Source: Diadophis punctatus similis (lineage: Eukaryota; Chordata; Lepidosauria; Squamata; Dipsadidae). From it: DNA of 64,000 nt. Positions 54,112 through 64,000 of this stretch are shown here, in pieces. The DNA lies in the NCBI GenBank assembly GCA_023053685.1, contig JALIGW010000001.1, positions 156,756,047 through 156,820,046 on the forward strand, given 5' to 3'. A program made the position numbers and the translations under genes. Every line of letters starts with the position of its first letter. The first letter of the stretch is position 1. Below the pieces are notes generated by a model, which saw nothing but the letters and a program-made list of their open reading frames with translations, did no database searches and was not told where the DNA came from.

Positions 54112-56790
54112 CCATGAGCCTGATCCACCCTGTGTACATTCAGTTATGGAACATCATGTACATGGAAATAATAGCTATATTAATAATCAGTACATATTTT
54201 GGGAATTGTTTGTAAAGAATACCCATTTATATTTAATATAGGTTTTTTTAAATTGCTTTCTTTATATAAAATTGGGAATTTTGTAAGACTAGGATTCTTT
54301 AAATAAATATATCACTTATTTGGGTGAGGGTGGAGTGCAGGGAAGATATTATAAATGATGTGGCTCATATATCCAGAATCGTAAGGAACAATGTGGTGGT
54401 CCAAATTTAATCTACTTATAATTAATCAGCTTTTTTCTTATGTGGTTTTTTCCCCCCTGATAATAGTTCTAATCAAACGGATTTCTAGTCTAATCAGATT
54501 TTTCATATCATTGAAACACTGTAAATGTGACACAAATTAATCGGAAACATAAAAAATGTGCACATTTTGAAAGTGAGGTTTGCTGTACCATGAATCTCGT
54601 TGCTTAAAACGGAACTAATTTTTACACAAGAAGCAAAATCGGTAAATTGGTAATAGACACCAGAATTAAACATAAATCAGGAAACTACAGCATTACTGCA
54701 GCAAAGATCTGCTTTACCAGCAAAAAAAAAATAAATAAAAACACTGCAACAAGTAGGATAGGTAAACATAAGCTTTAAAATGATTTGATTTTAATGTGCT
54801 GCAACATAAATTAACATATTTTTAGAGTTGCAATAAGCAGAAAACCCCAAAGCCTTTCTAGCTTTGTTGGTGGTGGTGGTTTTTTGTTTTTGTTTAACTA
54901 GACAGCAATTTGGAGCATTGCCACCCCTGTAGTAGCAATTCTACCTCCATGATACTAGCAGGAAAGAAGCTATTTTAATCGTAGACTGCTTAATGTGATG
55001 GAAAAGCAAACCTGTTAATAGAATGCATTCTCAGCACCCAGAAGTGTGAATCATCATCACACTACGTTTGAGAAGCGGGAGTTCTGATGCATGAACCAAC
55101 TGTAGTGTTAGTTGTGTTGTTTGGCTTTTTTTTTTATCACTGTTCCCTTACTATTACTGAGGAAAGACTAACAAGTATGCTATTACCTCTATAGACAAAT
55201 CAAGCATCTGCAAAGAATTACGCATCAGGTGACAATTGCAAATTAAGCCCACATGCTCATGGTCTCAGGTCACAGAAAATGTGGGGCTGGCAGAGATTCT
55301 GGGGTCTACACCCCTGTATAATGAATAAATCACAACTCTAAATAATTCCTCAAAATAATCTGTCATTACCTATTATAAACTAGAAACAAAGGAGAAACTT
55401 GCAACGCAATATCCTTTAGCGTTCGTCCTTCCCTGGGTTTTCCAATTCTGGCATTTTGATCATCTGGTATGATTCGGAGGTGAAAATGATCATCAAAAAT
55501 GTAGCGCAGAACATTAGAGAAAGCTGCTTGCAAACAGCACGTGTGTTAGAAAAAACGTTCACGCATATTCTTCAAATAATGGCATACTTTCTTTTTTAAA
55601 AGAAAAAGGTTATTCACAAACTTAAAAAATTTAAAACTGAGGGTTGGGGAGCATATGAATCTGTCCTAAATTAAACTTGACAGATTCAATTATCCCTACT
55701 ATAAATTTGCCAGTTTGGGATAGACTCAGATTCAGGAAAGTTTGTTTTTGATAAATGTGTTTTACATCTGAATTGAACTATTTTAGTTTTGGTATAGATT
55801 TGTACTTTACATAAATCTACTGCAGAAATTATAGAGACTTTCCTTCCTTTGCATATTTTTGCTGGAAACTGATAGCAATCAATTGCTTTATTTGTAGTGT
55901 CTCTCTGTGTGAATTTTAATATACATTAAAATTGAATGTTCAGTCTCCAGCAATGGACTGAAAAACAGACTTTATTATAATTGTATTTTGTTCTGTAATT
56001 GAGATATATTTCAAAATAAAAAAATTTAAAATAACAGTGTGAATGCTAACAAAATAATGGCTGTTTCATCTAGACTTGTAGGAACTGATATGATTTCAGA
56101 GTTAAGAATCAATGACACAAGGAAGCATTTTTATTAACTGGAATGTTTCATTATCATCACTTCCCTATGAATTTGAAATGAAATGTTGGACCACTCTGTT
56201 TAACAAGTAATTTGTTTAAATATTACTATCTCAAACTCCAGGATAAGCTATGGAAATCTGGAATTGGATGCTAACAAAATTACCCAATTCTCTTTTGGTG
56301 GGTCATATAATCAGACCATTTCTGGAGCTCTTGAGGATGTTCTTTATTATGTAAAAACAAACACCTTTGGTTAAATAAGAAGCAAATGTGATCCATAAAA
56401 CAGCAAAGAAAACAAAAGCCAGTTCTGAGGTTTTCTAACTAGGATGTGTATTTTATCCAAAAAATAACCTGCAAAAATCTTTGTTTTTATGCTTGTTTTG
56501 TTGCTACTTTGGCTAGGTTCTTTTTTATTTTATGACAAAAGTTATTTTAATTCCTGAACTTTTAAAATGCATTAATAGAACCTGAATGAAATAATAGTTC
56601 AGAAGCTGTCTGAGGGTTGGGATAATATGGAAATCCAAATTGGAAAAGGCACAAGAGCTGAATAACTGATTTACATTAACGGTGCAATTCTTTCTGCCAT
56701 AAACCATCCCCTAAAGAGAAATCAGGAGAAAGTCCATGCACAAACACTTCCCCCTCCCCAGTTAAGAATGTCACAGCCATAGAGCCATAT
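54112..56790. other. Long AT-rich single-copy stretch
   Basis: About 2.7 kb with no recognised repeat and no coding potential. It is notable for lacking the hAT and LINE insertions that are frequent on either side. Homeodomain-like motifs ('gtctaatcagatttttc', 'acaaattaatcggaaac') lie near 54490-54545. Function is unknown. Confidence 0.45.
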
Positions 56791-57040
56791 GGGAGCCAAT
56801 GTGGTCTAGTGGTTAAGGCACCAAGCTAGAAAATGGAAGACTGTGTGTTCTAATCCTGCCTTAGCCATGAAAGCCAGCTAGTTGACTTTGGCCCAGTCAC
56901 TCTCCCTCAGCTGAATTCACCTTACAGGGTTGTTGTGGGGAAAATAGGAGGAGGGTGGAGTTTTAGGTGAGTTCATCACCTTGAGTTGTTTACAAAAATA
57001 ATAAAGGTGGGATATAAACAAACAAACAAACAAACAAACA
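56791..57040 (+). mobile_element. tRNA-derived squamate SINE, plus strand, with (AAAC)n tail
   Basis: The head has 'gtggtctagtggttaaggc' (A box) and GTTCTAATCC (B box). The body has 'ccatgaaagccagctagttg' and 'ttacagggttgttgtgggg', and the tail is (AAAC)n at 57017-57040. It is the least decayed tRNA-headed SINE in the window. Confidence 0.87.
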
Positions 57041-57137
57041 GCACTATCCTGTGGGTTGAAGGTCTCCTTCAAAATTATTCCAGACTCTGCTTCTCCTGTG
57101 CAATCCAAATCAGGATGTCTTGGTTTGCTGTTAGATC

Positions 57138-57662
57138 CAGTGGTGGGTTCCTACCAGTGCGGTCCACTCTATAGCACCAGTAGCGGCCCTCTGGTGACGT
57201 CACAGTACCGGTGCGGTCAGTTGCCAGTGCCTGGGCGCCACCATTTTTTTGAAAAAAAAAAGTAATTTTTTTTAAAAAATTCTTCTGCGCATGCCCAAAA
57301 GCCGAGTTTCCGACACTGCTCATGCGCTGCCTTCCTACCCCACAGTGAGTCCAAGTAGGGGAGGATGGCTGAGGGAGCGCGTGAGACACTGAAAGAACGG
57401 GCGGCAGGAGCTATCTCCATTCCCTTCCCTTCAGCAGTCCGAGAAGCCACAAATGTGCGGTGATGATCCTAGGCATTTTCACACGTTTGAGGCTTCTCGA
57501 GCTGCTGAGGGGAGGGGGAATGGGCGGCAGGACCTATCTCAGTTCCTCTCTCTTCAGGAGTCTGAGAAGCCACGCCCATCCAGTCACATGGCTGGCAAGC
57601 CACACCCACAAAATAAGCCACGCCCACAGAGTGGTAGTAAAAAAATTAGGAACCTGCCCTTG
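57138..57662 (-). mobile_element. hAT nonautonomous element, long form, inverted relative to 25192
   Basis: It begins CAGTGGTGGGTTCCTACC and ends TTAGGAACCTGCCCTTG. Flanks gttagatc and gttaaatc match at seven of eight. The body is the reverse complement of the 25192 family ('gtgacgtcacagtaccg', 'gggcgccaccattttttt'). The ORFs on both strands across it are not conserved between copies. Confidence 0.9.
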
Positions 57663-57670
57663 GTTAAATC

Positions 57671-58649
57671 ATTTATGTAACTGCCCATTTTCCTTAACCC
57701 TCAACTTGATTATAGTTGATTCTTTTCAGCATTATGAAAAGAGAATTTAGCAGAACTTTTGAACTACCTTGGGAACTGGGTTTCCTTTTTGTTCTATCAA
57801 CAATATGAGGCCAAACCCTTAAGTAGCTGACAAAAACATTTGTTGGGATTACACCGATCGCTCCGACTTTGTCTTATAATAACTACCCCTGAATGCAAAA
57901 TCTTCATTTGTCAGCAATTTTTTTCTTCTCATTTATTTTACTGCATATTTTCTTAGGGCCAGCATTAGAATATTTGCTGTTTCTATACAATCCAATTTTT
58001 ATGGATTAAAAAAAATCAATTTAATCTGATAATGTTTTTTGTCTGTAAAATTTAAATCTCACATATTCATTCTTCAAAATAAACCTAGGTTTTCACAATA
58101 CTTTCTGAGAATACTTTCCTCATTTAAAGAGAAAGTATTTTAGTATTTTATAATCTTCCTTTTACACTTATATACTGAGAATAACCATTCAAATGTCAGA
58201 TGAAATATGGTTCAGTCCATAATAAATCTCTTTGTTTTTCATGTGATCAGAAGGCACCTGGCTATCATGCCACAGCAAACTATCTCGCTGGAAATTCTGA
58301 CTGTTGTGTTTCTTGCCAAATTCTAGTGTTTTGTTTTAAATTTTACATCAGTTTACCAAAGTGGCTTTCTCTTACAAATGCCCAATTACACAAATATACA
58401 CAAAATAGTATATATATTTATTCTACAATGCCAAGAAGAAAAACTAAACATTATAAAGGAATTGAGATTTTAAATTGCTGAAAAGTAAGAGTGGGCTTTT
58501 TTCATCTGAACTCAGATTTTTTTTCCGGAGCTATAGTTACGTCCATCCTTCAAATCAATATGATTACAGATAATTTGGAAACAAAACAAAATGTGTCTGT
58601 TTCTATTTTATTTTCCTTTTTTCTTCCAATTCATAGAACCAGTCCTGAG
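57671..58649. other. Unassigned AT-rich stretch
   Basis: No recognised gene or repeat. The frame at 58200-58481 is preceded by a weak acceptor-like 'catgtgatcag' but shows no domain. Confidence 0.45.
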
Positions 58650-59640
58650 CACTCATTCTGGTTGTAGCAAATAAAAGCAGAAGGTTTCAGAAGCAAACCT
58701 CTGCATTTTAACAACTCTACTATGTGGGAAGCCACTTATGCAGAATAAATATGCCCTATAATTAGTGATGTGCCACTGTTATTTATGGTTACCTTATACA
58801 TAAATAAACTCGAGGCTCTGACATTTCCATCCCAAAGGCTTTTATCTCCATAGCCATAGATCTGCAGACAGATTTGTTGTAAGTAACACTATCATTGTAA
58901 TAAGTTTGAAAATCCATTATTGTTCCAATTCGTCTGCTTTTGCATCTGCGTAGCTCCAGGCTGGGCCTGTGGTTCTGATATTGTCTGGTTGATTAACAGC
59001 CACCGAGTCGCCATTGCGGCTACAGCTCCCCAAAGTATGTCATTTGACTGAAGCTAACAGGAGGTGACTGGGCAAAGCAGTTTCACCTGAGGGTGGCCAG
59101 GGTCAGAGGCCGCTCGTAATAGCTTCTACATGCATCTGCAGACCTGTAAATGAGACCAGAGCCTGCCTTGCTCCAGTCCAGCTTTCTTTGTCTTAGACGG
59201 ATGCTCTAATCAAAGCAATTACCCAGCCCGTGATCACAGCCACTGATCCAGAGATGTTTTTGCAGACACTCGTCTGGAATGTTCTGAATCCCCTCAACCA
59301 TACTGTGTTGTTTAAAAATAAAGGACTAATGTGCTCCAGCAAGGTAATAAATCAGCCTCAAAGAAATCCCTTGGAAGCCTAGTGGACACCCTTTCACCAT
59401 TAAGTTAAACAAAATGCTTATGCTGGCGATATTAATAGAATGGGAATGTTGATTGGACCTATTTTTAATTATTCATATTAATATTTCATTGAGTGCTCCA
59501 GGTCTTGCATTGTTTTGCTGACTCTTAAAACAACAGGATTGCTCACACAGCGAGAAGAAAAAGAAGGAGCTAAAATTAGATTTTCAATGTATATTACTGA
59601 GATAGCCACACCTTCTAAAATTGAAATTATATAAAACTTT
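58650..59640. promoter_or_regulatory. Candidate conserved noncoding element (enhancer-like)
   Basis: About 1 kb free of recognised repeats, with higher GC than its surroundings and no coding frame. It has dense motifs: 'gctctaatcaaagcaatta' (a TCF/LEF-like ATCAAAG beside homeodomain cores), 'attattgttccaat' (SOX-like), 'gtgatcacagccactgatcc' and 'ttaattattcatattaata'. This composition is typical of vertebrate developmental CNEs, but conservation cannot be shown from one sequence. Confidence 0.35.
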
Positions 59641-59856
59641 GTATAGTGGATACTGGCTTTTTAATTAATTTAATCTTGATTCATTAATCAATGAATGTCA
59701 CATATCAAATGCAAATTCAGAACTGTGCTTTTAATGTTATAAAAGGCCTGAATAATGACCTCAGAAGAAATGTACTTTCAAATAATGGTTGCTCATACTT
59801 TTGATGATTATTCTTTTAGTTTAATTCTTTTCAACGCAATGTTTATTTGGAACGTT

Positions 59857-59861
<5 letters not shown>
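59641..59861. other. Unassigned stretch
   Basis: AT-rich, with no feature seen. Confidence 0.4.

Positions 59862-59939
<78 letters not shown>
59862..59939. repeat. (AG)n microsatellite
   Basis: About 38 uninterrupted GA units. The Arg-Glu frame reading through it is an artefact. Confidence 0.98.
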
Positions 59940-59941
<2 letters not shown>

Positions 59942-61049
59942 TTTAAGTTTGGTCAGTGCTTTTATAATGCAATGTTTTTCTCACCGGTAGAAAAAAAGTT
60001 ATTTTTTTAATTTTATTGAGATGCATGCTTTCCCTCAGATTCCATATTTCTGTTTCAAGTACTGTCTACATATGACAATTCAAGCCTAAGGATGAAAAAG
60101 AAATGATAATAAAGAAGGAATTGCAACATTATATTTACATGAATCTGTTTATTTTGAAAAAGAAAGAGCGGCAATTTAAATAGGTCCCATCACCCAGACC
60201 TTTCTGTTTTTATATCCTTCTAAAATAGATTAAATCAGTTGCTGCCCCCACAAAATGCTAGAGACTGGGACCTAAAAAAAACCTCTAGCTCTGAAGAGGC
60301 TGAGGGTGAAGAAGATACTACAGGAAGTGTTTGTGAGGCTGCACAATCCACGATGAAAGTCTATCAGGAAATATGAGTAGAAAGATAAGAGGGGACCTCT
60401 TATTTTTGTGCCTTTGCCCGATAGATGAAAAGTCTCTTACTATGAAGTTTTGGAAGTTCTTGGCCTATGTTCCTTGCTCCCCTTAGTCATGTCTTCAGGG
60501 TCATCAGGCTGTCTACATTAAGGTTGTGAGTGACAGGCAGATATGGCCAACAGAGTTAGGCTCCTATCCCAGGCTCTTTGAGGCTCTACCTGGATGAAAA
60601 CTCCTTTTGTAACTGGACCTGATTAGTAGGGCATGTAGAGAGAACAGGGCACCCTTTCTTGTTGTCTGTTCAAGTATAACCTTTCAAAAACCCTGTTTGT
60701 AACTTATCTGATGGCCAGCAGATTATATATCAAGGCTTTGCAAAACCCTGTTGGAAATTCAAGTCCAGATTAGCCAATGTCATAATGAAAATACTTCTTT
60801 GGCCTTGACTGGGCTGCGTCAGATCTTCACAACCCACCCTAAAAATCCTGTCTGCATGCAGTTCAGACTGTTTATTCGTCGTGCTCATAGGCATTTCATT
60901 TATTATAAAGAGAGGGGAGAAGAAAAATTTAGCCTTGCTATAAGCCATACAATGCAGCCTTGCAGCCCTGCATTTATCTCAGGGCATTCCTCCCAAATGG
61001 GGAGTTCACGTTCTGAGTTTTCAAAAATGAGTGGGTGGGGAGAGAGACT
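59940..61049. other. Unassigned stretch
   Basis: No recognised repeat until the LINE at about 61050. The plus-strand frame at 60751-61167 enters that LINE at its 3' end, which is not evidence for a host gene. Confidence 0.5.
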
Positions 61050-61633
61050 TTGTGCAACCCAACAAGACAGACACAGACTTCAAAGGATAATCAGAACTGC
61101 AGAAAAAACAATTACTGCCAACCTGCCTTCCATTGAGGACCTGCACGAGTCAAAAAGAGGGCCGTGAAAATATTTACTGACCCCTCGCATCCTGGACATA
61201 GATTGTTTCAACTCCTACCCTCAAAACGACGCTATAGAGCACTGCACACCAAGACAACTAGACACAAGAACAGTTTTTTCCCAAACGCCATCACTCTGCT
61301 AAACAAATAATTCCCTCACCACTGTCAAACTATTCACTAAGGCTGCATTATTCTTACTATTAGTCTTCTCATTGTTCCCCCATCACCCATCTCCTCCCAC
61401 TTATGACTGTATGACTGTAACTTGTTGCTTGTTTCCTTACGATTTATATTAATATTGATTGTTTCCTGATTGCTTATTTGTACCCTATGACAATCATTAA
61501 GTGTTGTACCTCATGATTCTTGACAAATGTATCTTTTCTTTTATGTACACTGAGAGCATATGCACCAAAGACAAATTCCTAGTGTGTCCAATCACACTTG
61601 GCCAATAAAGAATTCTATTCTATTCTATTTGTC
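61050..61633 (+). mobile_element. 5'-truncated LINE (CR1/L2/Rex group), plus strand, with (TTCTA)n tail
   Basis: The coding remnant begins with QQDRHRLQRIIRTAEKTITA near 61060, then loses frame (a deletion near 61145, relative to the copy at 35484). It resumes near 61150 with the DPSHPGH-region equivalent, ending 'ctgctaaacaaataa' near 61310. The 3' UTR ends 'ggccaataaagaattctatt' and a short (TTCTA)n tail. It is the same family as 35181 and is inactive. Confidence 0.85.
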
Positions 61634-62133
61634 ACCTGCATCACAGAGAGTGAATTGTCTGAAAAACATGATGGTGGGAACAGGACAGATGGGGAAATCT
61701 TTTTTTAAAAAAATTAGGGTGTGGTGTGTCAGTGTATTCTATGGAAGACAGAGCTGGGAAGGAATATTAATGAATAATAGTCCTTCAGGACTATATTTTA
61801 CAAAAGGGAAGGTCGATGACCTAATGGCAAAGAGACCCTCTTATACTTCCATTGATTGTATGCCCTCAAATGCAGTATTTAGTTAGGTCAGATTGCTTCT
61901 AGACTAGTAAATTCCTCAGTTCCTCAGCAACCTTAACCAGTTGACTAACACAGCACCCCTTTCTTTAATATTGGCCACCACCGTCACTGCAATGGGAGAT
62001 TGGAATCATTTATAGACTGTCCTATATGATGGAGTTCTGGAGTTTGATCTTATTAGGGCCACTGATTTAACTTCGAGTATAGAGAGGTTTATAAACATAC
62101 CTCAACAACATTTACCTGTCGCTTCACTTTATA
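61634..62133. other. Unassigned stretch
   Basis: No gene or recognised repeat. The 108-codon frame starting at 61560 begins in the LINE UTR. Confidence 0.45.
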
Positions 62134-62340
62134 CTTTGGTGCAGTGGTTAAGGCATTAGGCCAAAAAGAGAGAGGAGACTATGAGTTTTAGTTTTGTCTT
62201 TTGCCTTGGGCACAAAGCCAGATGGGTGAGTTTGGGCCAATCACTTTCTTTCAGCCCGAAGAAAGAGGCAATGGCAAATCACTTATGAAAAACTTGTCAA
62301 GTTTTGCAAGGACTTGAATTGGACACAATTGAACAGAAAG
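62134..62340 (+). mobile_element. Sauria-type SINE, plus strand, degraded
   Basis: The head 'tttggtgcagtggttaaggc' is followed by 'gggcacaaagccagatgggt', 'gggccaatcactttctttca' and 'ggcaatggcaaatcact', the plus-strand counterpart of the SINE at 8885. The B box is lost and the tail ends near a poly(G) run. Confidence 0.75.
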
Positions 62341-62399
62341 GGGGGGGGGAGAAAACACACTAGGGAAGTACTGTTTTCTTTGGTAGTCATTGCTTACTA

Positions 62400-63480
62400 A
62401 CAGTTTAATATCATTAAGCATTGCAGTTTTAAAAAATAGAATTATTATGAACTAAGAAAAATTAAAAATAGAAAAGAAAAAAGGATATAGTAAATAAAAA
62501 GAATAAAGGCTTGACTTCCCCCTTATCTCAAAAAGTATTAAATATTTTAATAAGTTATCATCTTTTCTTACAATACAACAAATGATATTTTTCTTCCATA
62601 TCCCATCTCTTATCTAGAAAAAAAATCCTTAAAGCCTCATCATTCAGTCCTGATCAGCTAAGTAAGGGTTACCAGAGATAATAATATATGTGTTTTAACC
62701 TTGATCAAGTAAACGAATTTCAAATTCCTTCCTTTTACTTTTAACAGTCCTGCTCTTAAACACTTTAAGTAATGTTGTAAAACTTGATTTCTTTATTGTT
62801 TTGCCTTTTTTCACAAAATTCTTCTAAATGTTAACAAGTCTATTTTGTAAATTTAATATTGGAAAGAATATCCTTTTAATTAGTGAAATATCAGCTGGTT
62901 TCATTTGTATATTCAGTGTAGCTTCTCTTTTCCATGTCATTCTTGTAGCCTGTCATGTTTAAATTTACTTTCAGAGCAGTCTCAGTATTATCCAGTAAAA
63001 CATGTTCCTCTTCCATAACATCTTTCAAGGACAGTCTGTCTATAATGGCAGGCACTCTTAAAATAAACTTCTAGGTCCATTGTTCATAAATTTCCCTCAA
63101 TATATCAAAATACATTGGTATTTTAATGATAAAATGATTTTGCTCCATTCTATATTGGTAAGTCAAATGTAGGTGTTCTTCTCTTTTAATTGTAACCTTT
63201 ACTTCCTTCTGGTTTCATCTAGTGTCCATCCTTCAAAGTCCCATGCTATCATTAATCCAAAGCAACAGTATATGCCAATCACAGTTTGGGCTAAGATGAC
63301 ATTCCTTCATCTCTTAAAGTTCTAAAGCTTCTGCAGAACACTGCCTTGCACTTTCCTATGAGGAGCAACTGTATGAAGGACTTGTGGGTGATCCCAAGTT
63401 CTCTCCTTGTCCAGAGAGGAATCCTGAAAAGCGGGTCCATTTGCCAACTCTTCAGTTTGCTACAGCCATCAGTTCTGCTC
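62400..63480 (-). mobile_element. Possible decayed L1-like or other retroelement, minus strand
   Basis: On the minus strand this AT-rich segment has short protein-like pieces ('DVMEEEHVLLDNTETALKV' near 62960-63030) and a 3' AT-rich region, the composition seen in decayed squamate L1 copies. No ends, poly(A) or target duplication are identified. It may simply be single-copy AT-rich DNA. Confidence 0.3.
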
Positions 63481-64000
63481 TCGATCTTTCATTTCTTCCC
63501 CAGAAATCTTGTTAGCTAACAGTAGTTGGTGTTATATTATTTTATGTTTCAATCCTTAATTAAAAGCAAAGAGGACAGAAGTAGGCTCATGCATTCATTC
63601 CATTCATTCATTCAAATAGACTCTGTTATTCTGTTCTGTATGTATAAATATTATCTTTTTATCCGTCCTGTCCCAAGCCAAGCACACACAAATGCACAAG
63701 AGTGCCTTATTTTTCTTTACTAAACGAGTCTTGCAAACACACACACACTTGCAATATAGAGAAAATTTCCCCCCATAGTTTAGGAAGTTTGACTTACAAG
63801 AGTTCCTAGTCAAAACCGCATGCAAGAGAGTAGTCATGCAGACTCCGAGGGTCAGAGTTTGTAGCAGATTCATCAGCTGGTCCAGGTTCAAAGTCAAGGT
63901 TGTGAGGTTCACAAGGCAAGGCACATAGAATGGGAGTTAACAGACAGTTGTCATCAATGGATAGGTTGTGCTTGCTGCTCCACTTCAATAGTGTAGTTCA
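63481..64000. other. Unassigned stretch at the window end
   Basis: A short (CATT)n run lies near 63590-63615 and a CA-rich run near 63735. No gene was seen. Confidence 0.45.

Noticed and set aside
60751..61167. 138-codon plus-strand ORF as a host gene
   Set aside because: Its C-terminal third is LINE reverse-transcriptase sequence, and the rest has no recognisable features.

Overview
The window is a gene-poor, AT-rich stretch of a vertebrate nuclear genome and most likely comes from a squamate reptile, probably a snake. The repeats support this: tRNA-headed SINEs of the Sauria/squamate type, 3' ends of CR1-superfamily LINEs with short tandem tails, R4/Dong-like LINE remnants, many short hAT-type elements with 8-bp target duplications, Tc1/mariner-like MITEs with TA targets, and long (AG)n, (AT)n, (GGAA)n and (ATGG/ATAG)n arrays. 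No complete host gene, rRNA or canonical tRNA gene, CRISPR array or prokaryotic operon was found. Nearly every open reading frame is a chance frame or part of a transposon.

Layout. 1-9.4 kb holds hAT pieces, a 0.9-kb MITE, two copies of a TA-target MITE, a candidate host exon (4255-4416), a solo LTR (6750-7088), a Sauria-type SINE and microsatellites. 9.4-20 kb is AT-rich with few repeats. It carries a 2-kb L1-like element that has both ends and one coiled-coil ORF but no reverse transcriptase (11382-13372), a decayed R4-like LINE and a second solo LTR of the same family (20062-20413). 20-31 kb holds five hAT elements, CR1 fragments, two squamate SINE pieces, two RNA-like hairpins and a large compound microsatellite. 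31-46 kb is rich in CR1-superfamily LINE ends and nested insertions: hAT in LINE, hAT in hAT and LINE in CR1. 46-64 kb has longer single-copy stretches that may include conserved regulatory DNA, most notably 58650-59640. It also has a second copy of the 6.6-kb repeat, which is the empty site for the first LTR, a candidate exon split by a hAT element (50055-50591), more MITEs, and a LINE 3' end.

How it fits together. The window reads as intergenic or long-intron DNA on which waves of transposons can be ordered by nesting. The best-supported results are insertions proven by exact target duplications or by an internal empty-site comparison. The two plus-strand candidate exons may belong to one long gene, but I do not recognise the protein and the link is inference. 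I saw no undescribed multigene system. The most unusual items are the ORF1-only L1-like element, the exon-like sequence split by a hAT, and the two near-perfect hairpins.
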